A DNA stretch of 26,334 bases from Lachnospiraceae bacterium. Lineage in GTDB: Bacteria; Bacillota_A; Clostridia; Lachnospirales; Lachnospiraceae. Below, piece after piece: positions 8,054-15,928 of the stretch (within the stretch, counting starts at the first letter, position 1; the number at the start of each line of letters is the position of its first letter). The translations under genes and the position numbers were made by a program. The notes below the pieces were generated by a model that was not told the origin of the DNA, did not search any database, and was given only the letters and a program-made list of their open reading frames with translations. The stretch is from the NCBI GenBank assembly GCA_017652545.1, contig JAGCAV010000213.1, positions 1 to 26,334 on the forward strand, in the 5' to 3' direction.

Positions 8054-9223
8054 TCATGATCTTCTGGGATCGATGACACGGACCCGCAGCACATCGGGTA
8101 CTTTGGCAAGGTCCTTCACAATATCATCATCCGGCATGGAATCCAGATCCAGCAGTGTGTAGGCGAAACTGCCCTTGCTGGAGTTGTTCATATGGGCAAT
8201 GTTGTTGTCCGCCAGTATATTGGTAAAATGGCTGATCATCTTCGGAACGTTTTTATGGCAGATGGCAATCCTTGCCGCCGTTGTACACTTTCCGAGAGAA
8301 CAGGCCGGATAGTTGACGCTGTTGGTAATGTTTCCGTTCTCGGCATAATCCATCATCTGCCGTACAGCCATCTTCGCGCAGTTATCTTCTGATTCCGAGG
8401 TCGACGCTCCCAGGTGCGGCGAGAGGATCACCTTGTCATGTCCCGCCGTCAGCGGATTGGGGAAATCGGATACATATCTGTGCAGGCGGCCTTCATCGAG
8501 CGCCTCGATCACGGCTTCCTCATCCACCAGAAGATCCCTGGCGAAATTCAGGACCACGGTCGAAGGCTTCATCAGGCTGATCGCCTCATGTCCGATCATC
8601 CCTTTCGTGGAATCCAGGAGCGGCACATGGATCGTGATATAATCGCATTCCGCATAGATCTGTTCCACATTGTTGATATGCTTGATATTTCTGGACAGAT
8701 TCCAGGCGGCATCCACCGAGATGTAGGGATCATAGCCGTACACGTCCATGCCCAGATGAACCGCGGCGTTCGCGACCAGCACGCCGATCGCGCCAAGGCC
8801 GATCACACCCAGTTTCTTGCCGGAGAGTTCGCTTCCCGCAAACCGCTTCTTCTCTATTTCCGTTTTCGAAGAGATATCCGGATCGTTCTTCCGGCTCCTG
8901 ACCCAGTTGATTCCCTCCACGACATCACGGGCTGAGAGCAGCATGCCCGCGAATACCATCTCCTTCACGCCGTTCGCATTGGCACCGGGGGTATTAAAGA
9001 CGACCACACCCTGCGCCGCATATTTTTCAACGGGTATATTGTTGACGCCTGCGCCGGCCCTTGCCACACAGAACACGGAGGACGGAAGCACCGTCTCGTG
9101 CATATCAGCGCTGCGTACCAGGACCATATCCGAATTATCAAGAGCATCCGTGCGGACATACTGTCCGGAAAAGCGGGAAAGACCCGCCTGTGAAATAACA
9201 TTCAGTGTTGTATATTGAAACAT
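8054..9223 (-). CDS. serA: D-3-phosphoglycerate dehydrogenase with ACT domain
   Basis: This 389-residue D-2-hydroxyacid dehydrogenase oxidises 3-phosphoglycerate to 3-phosphohydroxypyruvate with NAD+, the first committed step of serine synthesis. The Rossmann motif is GLGAIG at 142-147. Arg229 (in NFARD) and His270 (in SPHLGAST) match the catalytic Arg and His of the family. The catalytic-glutamate region, usually DVFPxEP, reads SDFPNP here with no obvious Glu; as I recall, clostridial SerA proteins share this short form. Residues 317-385 form an ACT domain, so feedback control by serine is possible. The start ATG overlaps the serC stop codon (TGATG, sharing base 9223), so the two are probably translationally coupled. 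Confidence 0.92.
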   Translation of the reverse strand: MFQYTTLNVISQAGLSRFSGQYVRTDALDNSDMVLVRSADMHETVLPSSVFCVARAGAGVNNIPVEKYAAQGVVVFNTPGANANGVKEMVFAGMLLSARDVVEGINWVRSRKNDPDISSKTEIEKKRFAGSELSGKKLGVIGLGAIGVLVANAAVHLGMDVYGYDPYISVDAAWNLSRNIKHINNVEQIYAECDYITIHVPLLDSTKGMIGHEAISLMKPSTVVLNFARDLLVDEEAVIEALDEGRLHRYVSDFPNPLTAGHDKVILSPHLGASTSESEDNCAKMAVRQMMDYAENGNITNSVNYPACSLGKCTTAARIAICHKNVPKMISHFTNILADNNIAHMNNSSKGSFAYTLLDLDSMPDDDIVKDLAKVPDVLRVRVIDPRRS

Positions 9224-10305
9224 CAGCGATTCGACCTTTCGTACTCTTTCATAAATTCCACCAGCTTCTCAACGCCTGTTCTGGGCATCGCGTTATAGAT
9301 GCTGGCGCGCATGCCACCGACAGACCTGTGTCCTTTCAGGTTCACAAATCCGTTTGCGGCCGCAGCCTTTACAAAAGCCGCATCCTTGTCGGCATCGCCG
9401 GTTACGAACGGGACATTCATCAAAGACCTGTCCTCAGGTCGGACTGTTCCGTGGAACAGTCTGCTCTCATCGAGATAATCATAGAGAATCTTTGCCTTCT
9501 CTTCATTGCGCAGTTTCATCTGTTCAAGGCCGCCCATGGCTTTAAGCCATTTGAAGACCTTGCCGCAGACGTAGATGCAGAAGCAGTTCGGTGTGTTGTA
9601 CATGGATCCCGCGTCCGCATGCGTTTTGAACTTCATCATCGTGGGCGTTCCTTCAAGTACATCATCCGTGATCAGGTCCTCCCTGATAATGGAGATCACC
9701 ATACCGGCAGGCCCGACGTTCTTCTGTACGCCGCCGTACACAATGCCATACCTGCTCACATCCATCGGTTCGGACAGGAAGCATGAAGAGACATCCGCCA
9801 CGAGCGTTTTGCCCTTTGTGTTCGGCAATGTCTTAAACTTGGTTCCGTAGATCGTATTGTTCTCACAGATATACACATAATCGGCATCATCTGAGATCGG
9901 CAGGTCGGAGCAGTCCGGAATATAGGAAAAAGTGCGATCTTCGCTTGAAGCGATCTTATTCGCTTTCCCGTACCGGGCCGCTTCCTGATAGGCTCGCTTT
10001 GCCCACTGTCCGGTGACGATATAATCCGCCACTTTATTCTTCATAAGATTCATCGGGATCATGGCAAACTGCAGATGCGCACCGCCCTGCAGGAATAAAA
10101 CCTTATATCCCTCCGGTATCTTAAGAAGATCTCGAAGATCCTTCTCGGCTTCCGTGATGATTTCATCGAACATGGCGCTTCTGTGGCTCATCTCCATGAC
10201 AGACATGCCGCAGCCCCGGTAATTGAGCATCTCCGATGAAACCTCCGCCAGCACCTCCTCCGGCAGAACTGCCGGTCCGGCTGAAAAATTGAATACTCTG
10301 TCCAT
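9223..10305 (-). CDS. serC: phosphoserine aminotransferase
   Basis: This 360-residue class V aminotransferase converts 3-phosphohydroxypyruvate plus glutamate to phosphoserine plus 2-oxoglutarate, using PLP. The opening RVFNFSAGPAVLPEEVL and the motif MSHRS are hallmarks of SerC. The PLP lysine is K195 in YGGVQKNVGPAG. Length and domain order are normal for the family. It is the first gene of the minus-strand operon, with a promoter at 10421-10449. The ribosome-binding site is distant: AGGA lies about 14 nt before the ATG. An Lrp/AsnC-type regulator is transcribed divergently from the same intergenic region. Confidence 0.95.
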   Translation of the reverse strand: MDRVFNFSAGPAVLPEEVLAEVSSEMLNYRGCGMSVMEMSHRSAMFDEIITEAEKDLRDLLKIPEGYKVLFLQGGAHLQFAMIPMNLMKNKVADYIVTGQWAKRAYQEAARYGKANKIASSEDRTFSYIPDCSDLPISDDADYVYICENNTIYGTKFKTLPNTKGKTLVADVSSCFLSEPMDVSRYGIVYGGVQKNVGPAGMVISIIREDLITDDVLEGTPTMMKFKTHADAGSMYNTPNCFCIYVCGKVFKWLKAMGGLEQMKLRNEEKAKILYDYLDESRLFHGTVRPEDRSLMNVPFVTGDADKDAAFVKAAAANGFVNLKGHRSVGGMRASIYNAMPRTGVEKLVEFMKEYERSNR

Positions 10306-10420
10306 CGCCGTTATTTATGTCCTTTCTCAGTTTTTTCCTTCCGGATCACTATGCATCATCCCCGCGCAGGGGACCGGATCGGAACCCGTTCATCTGGTTT
10401 TCCTGACATGCATACCTGAT

Positions 10421-10449
10421 ATCATAGTTTATTTGCCCAAGATATGCAA
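10421..10449 (-). promoter_or_regulatory. predicted promoter of the serC operon
   Basis: On the minus strand, -10 TATGAT (10421-10426) lies 17 nt from a weaker -35 TTGCAT (10444-10449). Transcription would start about 110 nt before serC. The weak -35 leaves room for activation, perhaps by the divergent Lrp-type protein. Confidence 0.6.
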
Positions 10450-10522
10450 GAAAAAACCGGAAAAAAGTCATCGCCCGGTTTCGGTGAGATATCTGAAATA
10501 ATTATAAATTTTTTGTTTTATC

Positions 10523-10551
10523 TCCACATTCTGCAAAAAATATGGTATGAT
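10523..10551 (+). promoter_or_regulatory. predicted promoter of the lrp-type regulator gene
   Basis: On the plus strand, -10 TATGAT (10546-10551) is 17 nt from a weak -35 TCCACA (10523-10528, four of six consensus bases). The predicted start leaves a leader of about 60 nt that includes the perfect inverted repeat at 10577-10596. Confidence 0.5.
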
Positions 10552-10576
10552 GCAGTGGAAGAAGAAAAAAATAAGA

Positions 10577-10596
10577 GTCATGTCCTTTGACATGAC
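10577..10596. repeat. perfect 8-bp inverted repeat, candidate operator or leader hairpin
   Basis: GTCATGTC (10577-10584) and GACATGAC (10589-10596) are separated by four bases. The repeat lies between the predicted promoter and the ATG of the Lrp-type gene. It could be an autoregulatory operator for that protein or a hairpin in its mRNA. There is no T run after it, so it is not a standard terminator. Confidence 0.55.
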
Positions 10597-10616
10597 AATA
10601 TGACCGGAGAACAGAT

Positions 10617-11081
10617 ATGGACAAACTTGACTATCAGATCATTCACGAACTCAGAAAGAATGCCAGACAGACTGCTTCCGAGATCAGCAAGACCATTCAT
10701 CTCTCAATCTCAACTGTGATCGAACGCATCCGCAAACTGGAAAAAAGCGGGCTGATCCAGTCCTACACCGTCATCACCAATGATCATAAGCTCGGCAATG
10801 ACATCACCGTACTGATGGAGATCAGTATGGAACATCCCCGTTTCAACGATGATTTCATCAAGGTCATCACCAGCCATCCGAATATCATTGCCTGCTATTA
10901 TCTGACAGGTGAATTTGACTTCATGCTCAAGATCTCATGCCGTTCATCCGAGCATCTGGAGCAGATCCACAATCAGATCAAGGACTGTCACGGGGTCAGG
11001 CTGACGCGTACGCATTATGTTCTCAGGACAGTCAAGAACATCTACTCTTCCGAACCCCAGGATCTGACGGATCAGATGTAG
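10617..11081 (+). CDS. Lrp/AsnC family transcriptional regulator
   Basis: This 154-residue protein has the classic Lrp/AsnC layout. A winged helix-turn-helix fills residues 1-60: MDKLDYQIIHELRKNAR, SASEIS-like ASEISKTIHLS, then VIERIRKLEKSGLI. A RAM ligand-binding and oligomerisation domain follows (about 65-145), with the typical ACYYLTGEFDFMLKI stretch. Such proteins form octamers or higher assemblies and respond to amino acids. GGAGA precedes the ATG by 8 nt. The gene is divergent from serC-serA, so serine-pathway control and autoregulation are likely. This is an inference from position; E. coli Lrp does activate serA. A bidirectional terminator lies downstream. Confidence 0.92.
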   Translation: MDKLDYQIIHELRKNARQTASEISKTIHLSISTVIERIRKLEKSGLIQSYTVITNDHKLGNDITVLMEISMEHPRFNDDFIKVITSHPNIIACYYLTGEFDFMLKISCRSSEHLEQIHNQIKDCHGVRLTRTHYVLRTVKNIYSSEPQDLTDQM

Positions 11082-11112
11082 ACATACGGACCGGGACGAT
11101 CCGGCACTTCAA

Positions 11113-11180
11113 CAAAAAGAGGGATGATCTTTGCCTGCAGCTTTTATCCGGCTGCTCCGCAAAGGATCATCCCTTTTCTT
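11113..11180. terminator. bidirectional terminator between the lrp-type gene and yajC
   Basis: A long hairpin has outer arms GGGATGATCTTTGC (11121-11134) and GCAAAGGATCATCCC (11159-11173), with one bulged base, and an inner stem GCAGC/GCTGC (11137-11141, 11151-11155). On the plus strand it is followed by TTTTCTT. On the minus strand it is followed by TCTTTTTGTT. It therefore fits as an intrinsic terminator for both convergent genes. Confidence 0.88.
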
Positions 11181-11200
11181 CTGACCTTATTCGCGATCTG

Positions 11201-11524
11201 TTATGACTCCTCAGCCGCGCCTGCCTTTTCGACCTCAGCGATCGCGGACTTTCTCATCGGAATTCTGCAGTTCTTGTTGTTGCCGAACTCTACGATGCAG
11301 TCGTCATCCTGAATGGAGATCACGATCCCGTAGAAACCGCTCGTGGTAACGACCACATCTCCCACCTCCATGGAGGCAAGAAGCGCATTCAGCCTTTTCT
11401 GCTCCTTGCGCTGCGGTCTGATCGCCATAAAGTACATCGCGCCGCCGATGATCACGATATACATGACCATGATCATAAGTCCGCCTGCGCCGCCTCCGGC
11501 TGCCTGTTCCAGAAAATTAAACAT
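11201..11524 (-). CDS. yajC: YajC, Sec translocon accessory subunit
   Basis: This 107-residue protein has one transmembrane segment (about 15-34), followed by the YajC signature RPQRKEQKR (36-44). The small soluble domain that follows carries MEVGDVVVTTSGFYGIV. YajC associates with SecDF and the SecYEG channel at the cytoplasmic membrane, although its precise role is modest. In many bacteria yajC sits beside secD. Here secDF lies about 11 kb away, and yajC has its own promoter and terminator. The ATG is preceded by a clear GGAGGA site. Confidence 0.92.
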   Translation of the reverse strand: MFNFLEQAAGGGAGGLMIMVMYIVIIGGAMYFMAIRPQRKEQKRLNALLASMEVGDVVVTTSGFYGIVISIQDDDCIVEFGNNKNCRIPMRKSAIAEVEKAGAAEES

Positions 11525-11609
11525 AAATCATTCCTCCGTTTTCCTGTATTCCGTTCATACACCGCCGCCTCCGGCGGCCGTGACATGTCTGAACAGATAT
11601 CACCACAAT

Positions 11610-11638
11610 AATATACACAATCCGGTCTGTTACATCAA
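11610..11638 (-). promoter_or_regulatory. predicted promoter of yajC
   Basis: On the minus strand, -35 TTGATG (11633-11638) and -10 TATATT (11610-11615) are 17 nt apart, lying in the 125-nt gap after rqcH. The leader that follows contains a GC-rich hairpin, GCCGCC-GGA-GGCGGC, near 11565-11580. Confidence 0.7.
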
Positions 11639-11649
11639 GCCCAAACTTT

Positions 11650-13398
11650 TTATTCGACCATCTCCAGCCCGCTGATATCCGTATCGATCACCATTGAATA
11701 ATTCGTATAGTAGACCACGAAGCCCGGCCTGGCCCCGTTCGGCTTTTTTACATGCTTTTTCTGGATATAATCGATCTCGGCTTTCCCGGCATCCCTGGCG
11801 GCACTGTAGTACGCGGCCAGACGGCCGGCGTCCTCAAAGACATGGTCAGGCAGCTCCCCGCCCCGGCTTTTGACGATCACATGTGACCCCGGTGTCCCCT
11901 TCGCGTGAAACCACCAGTCATTTCCCGATGCTTCCTGGAAGGTAAGCTGGTCATTCTGATAATTGTTCTTTCCCACGTAGATGTCAAAGCCGTCCCGTGT
12001 CCGGTAATGATAGGGCTTTGAGACGAACCTCGGCTTCCCTTTCTCCTTCGAAGGCCTGCGGCGGATGTACCCTGCCTGAACCAGTTCATCCCTTACCTGC
12101 GCCAGATCCGGTTCCGAGACCGCCATGTCCAGAAATGTCCGGATGGCCAGGAGCTGGTCCAGGTCCGCCTGTGTTCCGCTGATCAGGTCCGTCAGCGCCG
12201 CTGCGGTCCTTTTCAGTTTTGAGAACCGTTCAAAGTACTTTTTCGCGTTCTCCTGGGCTGTCATGGTCGGATCCAGCGGAATCGTCAGCGGTTCATTGGT
12301 ATAGTAATTTGTAACGGTCAGGCTCCTGTCGCCGGGTTTTGCGTCATATCCGTAGGTATGAAGCATCTCGCCGTACAGCCGGTACTTATCCATCTTTTCC
12401 GTATCACGCATCTGTCGCGTCTGGATATCCAGCTTTTTCGACGTCCGTTCGATCGCTGTTCCCACAATATGCCGCAGATCAGCGGATTTCTGCCGCATCC
12501 GCACATAGACATCCTTCATGGAATAGAAGGTGTAAAGGATCTGTGAGATGCTTTCCCCGGTGCGCGCATGCATATCTGTGTACATGGTCAGCCTGACAGA
12601 GGCGAACTCGACAGGCCGGCCTTTTTCATCCGTGATGATCATCGGGGAGAATTGGCCTTCACGTACCTCATTCATACAGGTATCAAAAGCCGTCCAGAGC
12701 CGTGATGCGTCGTGATCGTCAGCAACGGCCTGCGCGCTTACAGCTCCGTCAAGCCCGGCACGATAACACAATTCTTCCGCGATGACAGGGGAAATGCCTG
12801 TATATCCGGTATAGATCGCCTTTGAAAGGGGCATTGCCTTCGTCAGAACGACCTGTTCAAATTCTTCCCTGCAGGTATTCAGCGGATCCTTTTTTTCCTG
12901 TGTTACAGGGATGAAATACGGCCTTCCCGGCAGGACTTCCCGTACCGAACTCATCTGTGACGGGATATGCTTGATGCTGTCAATGATCCTGTCATCCTCA
13001 TCACAGAAAATAATATTGCTGTGCTTCCCCATCAGTTCAATGACAAGCCTTTTCCTGCGCAGGTCGCCCATCTCGTCATAGTGTTCGATATCTATGAAAA
13101 TGATTCTCTCAAGAGAAGGCTGGGACACGCTGATGATCCTTCCGCTTCCGATGTGCTTGCGCAGGAGCATGCAGAAGTTCGGCGCTGTGACCGGGGCTGT
13201 GCGGTTTTCATCCGTCAGATACAGAAGCGGCAGGGACGCGCTGGCAGACATAAAAAGCCTCCCCTGCCCTTCCCTGCCTTTGAAAGTCAGCAAAAGCGCG
13301 TCCGGCTCCGGCTGGATGATCCGGTTGATCCTGGCGTCCGTCATGACCTGTGCCATATCCCGTCTCAGGTTTGCGACTGTGATTCCATCAAATGCCAT
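11650..13398 (-). CDS. rqcH: NFACT family protein RqcH (Rqc2/FbpA homologue)
   Basis: This 582-residue NFACT protein belongs to the family that binds stalled 50S subunits carrying peptidyl-tRNA and recruits tRNA-Ala to add C-terminal alanine tails in bacterial ribosome quality control. The start MAFDGITVANLRRDM, the NFCMLLRKHI motif and the ELMGKHSNIIF stretch are typical of the NFACT-N domain. A helix-hairpin-helix region (about 180-240) and a long coiled-coil (about 280-440) follow. The NFACT-R domain near the C terminus carries GKNNYQND and WWFHAKGTPGSHVI. Older annotation calls such proteins fibronectin-binding. It lies 22 nt after the sortase-like gene, so co-transcription is likely. Confidence 0.93.
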   Translation of the reverse strand: MAFDGITVANLRRDMAQVMTDARINRIIQPEPDALLLTFKGREGQGRLFMSASASLPLLYLTDENRTAPVTAPNFCMLLRKHIGSGRIISVSQPSLERIIFIDIEHYDEMGDLRRKRLVIELMGKHSNIIFCDEDDRIIDSIKHIPSQMSSVREVLPGRPYFIPVTQEKKDPLNTCREEFEQVVLTKAMPLSKAIYTGYTGISPVIAEELCYRAGLDGAVSAQAVADDHDASRLWTAFDTCMNEVREGQFSPMIITDEKGRPVEFASVRLTMYTDMHARTGESISQILYTFYSMKDVYVRMRQKSADLRHIVGTAIERTSKKLDIQTRQMRDTEKMDKYRLYGEMLHTYGYDAKPGDRSLTVTNYYTNEPLTIPLDPTMTAQENAKKYFERFSKLKRTAAALTDLISGTQADLDQLLAIRTFLDMAVSEPDLAQVRDELVQAGYIRRRPSKEKGKPRFVSKPYHYRTRDGFDIYVGKNNYQNDQLTFQEASGNDWWFHAKGTPGSHVIVKSRGGELPDHVFEDAGRLAAYYSAARDAGKAEIDYIQKKHVKKPNGARPGFVVYYTNYSMVIDTDISGLEMVE

Positions 13399-13420
13399 AG
13401 TAAAACCCTTATCTTAGTTT

Positions 13421-14254
13421 CTACAGATACAGGATATCTTCCAGCCGGAACAGTGCCAGATAGACGTCCTGCCAGCGTCCGTTGCATGTATACATGAAAA
13501 GATCAAAGTCATCCATGTATTCCAGCGGCTGACCCCAGAAGATCTCGGTCTGTGTTTCCGGCTCGCTCTCGTTTTCCGGATCCCCGACCGTATAATAGCC
13601 GGTCCACTCATGCGGCGTTGTCAGAAATACACGATCTTCCTCATCCCAGGTGTCATCACCGCCCACGTTTACCAGTGTTTCCGATGCCGGTTCTTCAGGA
13701 GCCGTTTCATCCGACTCCGTCAGCGCCTCTTCCTCATAAGGCACAGGCATGCTGAATGAATGATCGTTATATGTCTCGATCAGGAAATAATTCATCATGT
13801 TGTGGCCGACAGTGGATTCGGTGCACACATAGGTCAGGATCCGGTCCTCTTTTTTGATATAGGCCCGCGTGCCTTCGCGGCAGTCGCGGATATTCAGAAA
13901 GCCCTGTGTCCAATGATCCGCGATCATATCCTGTCTCCGGGTCCAGGGCATATAGACCGCGCTGTCCCACTCGTCCGTGATCCGCTGCGCGTCATCGTCA
14001 ATGTTGTTCTCGGCATAGTTCAGCGCGACACTGATTCCGACCTCGGGAATATAAAGCCTCCCGTAATCACCCGCTGCACCCTGATCGTCCATGACCTCAA
14101 GGAGTTCGGAAAACGATGTGTCATCACTTTCGACATTCTCAAACATCTCTTCAAAGTCTTCCGCCGCCGCAGGCCGGGCGGAAAGCATGAGAAGAAAGGA
14201 TATGCCCATAACAAGTGCAGCCCTGAAAACGAAAGGTCCCTTTTTTACAGACAT
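13421..14254 (-). CDS. secreted sortase-like protein
   Basis: This 277-residue protein has a signal peptide: a basic N terminus, a hydrophobic core at about 9-27, and likely cleavage after ARPAAA near residue 31. The mature part resembles a sortase: YGRLYIPEVGISVALNY matches the early beta-strand, IADHWTQGFLNI (H114) the usual AGH-containing segment, and FMYTCNGR (C257, R260) the TC...R segment. A His/Cys/Arg triad is therefore conceivable, but Cys and Arg are closer than in class A sortases. A very acidic insert (about 173-207) and another acidic, low-complexity stretch (about 225-236) lie before the Cys. No LPxTG substrate is nearby. I infer a sortase fold and leave the function open. It has a good GGAGG site and follows the MBOAT gene by 24 nt. 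Confidence 0.55.
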   Translation of the reverse strand: MSVKKGPFVFRAALVMGISFLLMLSARPAAAEDFEEMFENVESDDTSFSELLEVMDDQGAAGDYGRLYIPEVGISVALNYAENNIDDDAQRITDEWDSAVYMPWTRRQDMIADHWTQGFLNIRDCREGTRAYIKKEDRILTYVCTESTVGHNMMNYFLIETYNDHSFSMPVPYEEEALTESDETAPEEPASETLVNVGGDDTWDEEDRVFLTTPHEWTGYYTVGDPENESEPETQTEIFWGQPLEYMDDFDLFMYTCNGRWQDVYLALFRLEDILYL

Positions 14255-14278
14255 CTCAGATCCCTCCGTGCAGCTTCC

Positions 14279-15880
14279 TCAGAAGCCCGCATAGATAAAC
14301 GCGCTGCTGTCGAAAGCGGCGCCGTATTTTCCGAACAGGACCACCGTCATGATCAGCAGGTAGTACAGCAGCCAGCGAATGACGAGCGGCATCTCTCCGA
14401 CCTTTTCCCGGATCAGCACGCCCCGTTCATTCAGGATATCCGCAGCGGCTATGAGTATGAAAGCGCCCGTAAAGATCAGCGTGTTGGGCAGATCGAGGCC
14501 CAGCGTGAACCATGTCCCGTCCGCGAGCGCTCCGGCTTTGAACCCGGTCAGGATCTGTCGGATGATCCGCCCCGTGGCAGACAGCGAACCGGGCGCCGTA
14601 AGCAGTCTTCCGCCGCAGTAGATCAGGAATGTCCGGATCATCTGCCATACCTGCCAGCCTCTGCCTGCAGGATCGATGTGCAGCTTTTTGTCAAATTCCC
14701 TGATCTCTTTTGCAAACACGGTACTGAAGATGATGATCACACCCCAGTAGCATCCCCAGAGAATATAATCCGGACCTGTTCCATGCCAGAGACCTGTCAG
14801 CAGCCACACGATGGCGAGCGGAATGACCGTCATGACATTCCGGGCGGCTTTCCTGCCGAACCTGTCTTTCATACGCCTGCTGAGCCTTGTGACGGGCCCG
14901 CTTATGGAAACCGGCAGATACACATAATCCTTGAACCAGGTGCCCAGTGTAATATGCCAGCGTCTCCAGAATTCCGCCGCGCTTCTGGCAAAGAAGGGTC
15001 TGGTACAGTTCTCGTCAAGGGTGATCCCGAAGCATTCGCTGACACCGATCACAATATCCATGCAGCCGGAAAAGTCAAAGTAAAGCTGCAGTGCGGAGCA
15101 GATCACAGCCAGCAGGCAGATGCTGCCGGGATACACCTCTTCTCCCGAAAATACCGCCGCTGTGACAAGAGCGAGCCTGTCCGCCGCGACTGACTTCTTA
15201 AAAAAACCCCAGACCATCCGCTGCAGTCCGAAACAGAGGCGGCGGTAATCAAAAGGCGCGCCTGCGAACAGCTGCTTTGCCAGACGGCCGTGCCTGGGGA
15301 TCGGGCCCTGCGTGATATGCGGAAAATAGATCAGATACAGCAGAAGCTTCAGGAAATTCGTCTCAGCCTGGTCCTTTTTCCAGTATACATCGGCCATATA
15401 TCCTGCCAGCGCGAAGGTGTAATAGGAAATCCCCAGCGGAACAATAACCGCAAGACTGATCCTGCCGCGGGAGAGAGACGCAAGCGCCGCTGTCCACATC
15501 TGGGCGGTCTTGGTCACGAACAGAAGGCCGATAATGACCACAAGCCCTGCCGTCAGGACTGCCCTGGCTTCTTTTTTGCCGGCGGCATCCGCCCCTGCAC
15601 CGGACTGTTTTTTCCTTCCCTGCTGCCCTTCCTGCCCGTCTTGTGAATTCTCCTCCCGGGCACGGGAAGCTTTTTCATAGATTCCCGCTATCTTCCTGGT
15701 GACAAGATAACCCGTCAGGCAGGAGAAAAGGACAAAGACGATCCTCTTCCATCCGCTGCACAGATAGAAAACCAGACTGGCGGCAAGGAGCACATACCAT
15801 CTTTTCCCGGAGGGGAACAGATAATACAGCAGAAGGGCCAGGCCCAGAAACAGAATAAATGTTGCAGAGATCAGAGTCAT
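14279..15880 (-). CDS. MBOAT family O-acyltransferase
   Basis: This 533-residue multi-pass membrane protein belongs to the AlgI/DltB-like branch of MBOAT. Family motifs are QLYFDFSG (about 265-271), EFWRRWHITLGTWFKDYVY (H309) and TGLWHGTGPDYILWG, whose H366 is the expected catalytic histidine. Such proteins move acyl groups, usually acetyl, across the membrane onto extracellular polymers. I chose ATG 15880 because GAGG lies 8 nt upstream and the first hydrophobic segment starts there; a longer in-frame version reaches 15955 without family similarity. A charged, low-complexity loop (about 70-105) interrupts the first membrane segments. No AlgX, AlgJ or DltD-type secreted partner is in the window; the downstream gene is the sortase-like protein. 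Confidence 0.9.
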   Translation of the reverse strand: MTLISATFILFLGLALLLYYLFPSGKRWYVLLAASLVFYLCSGWKRIVFVLFSCLTGYLVTRKIAGIYEKASRAREENSQDGQEGQQGRKKQSGAGADAAGKKEARAVLTAGLVVIIGLLFVTKTAQMWTAALASLSRGRISLAVIVPLGISYYTFALAGYMADVYWKKDQAETNFLKLLLYLIYFPHITQGPIPRHGRLAKQLFAGAPFDYRRLCFGLQRMVWGFFKKSVAADRLALVTAAVFSGEEVYPGSICLLAVICSALQLYFDFSGCMDIVIGVSECFGITLDENCTRPFFARSAAEFWRRWHITLGTWFKDYVYLPVSISGPVTRLSRRMKDRFGRKAARNVMTVIPLAIVWLLTGLWHGTGPDYILWGCYWGVIIIFSTVFAKEIREFDKKLHIDPAGRGWQVWQMIRTFLIYCGGRLLTAPGSLSATGRIIRQILTGFKAGALADGTWFTLGLDLPNTLIFTGAFILIAAADILNERGVLIREKVGEMPLVIRWLLYYLLIMTVVLFGKYGAAFDSSAFIYAGF

Positions 15881-15928
15881 AATCAACGCCTCAAAAATAA
15901 ATTCAGAGAATCTCTTAAAAACCAAATT

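Larger units (their letters stand above)
10306..10616. other. divergent promoter region between serC and the lrp-type gene
   Basis: This 311-nt region has no gene. It contains a serC promoter on the minus strand, a promoter for the Lrp-type gene on the plus strand, a 7-bp inverted repeat (AAACCGG at 10454-10460, CCGGTTT at 10475-10481) just upstream of the serC -35 box, and a perfect 8-bp inverted repeat in the leader of the regulator. The centre (about 10440-10560) is AT-rich, as Lrp-type binding regions often are. Confidence 0.6.

Noticed and set aside
8023..8109. A longer N terminus for the DUF1015 protein, starting at 8109
   Set aside because: The extra 29 residues do not resemble the family and overlap the serA coding region. 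ATG 8022 has a good ribosome-binding site and the canonical MAKIEPF start.
13760..15193. A 477-residue open frame on the plus strand
   Set aside because: It lies antisense to the MBOAT and sortase-like genes. Its translation is rich in Arg, His, Pro and Asp with no domain, and the minus strand carries clear family motifs.
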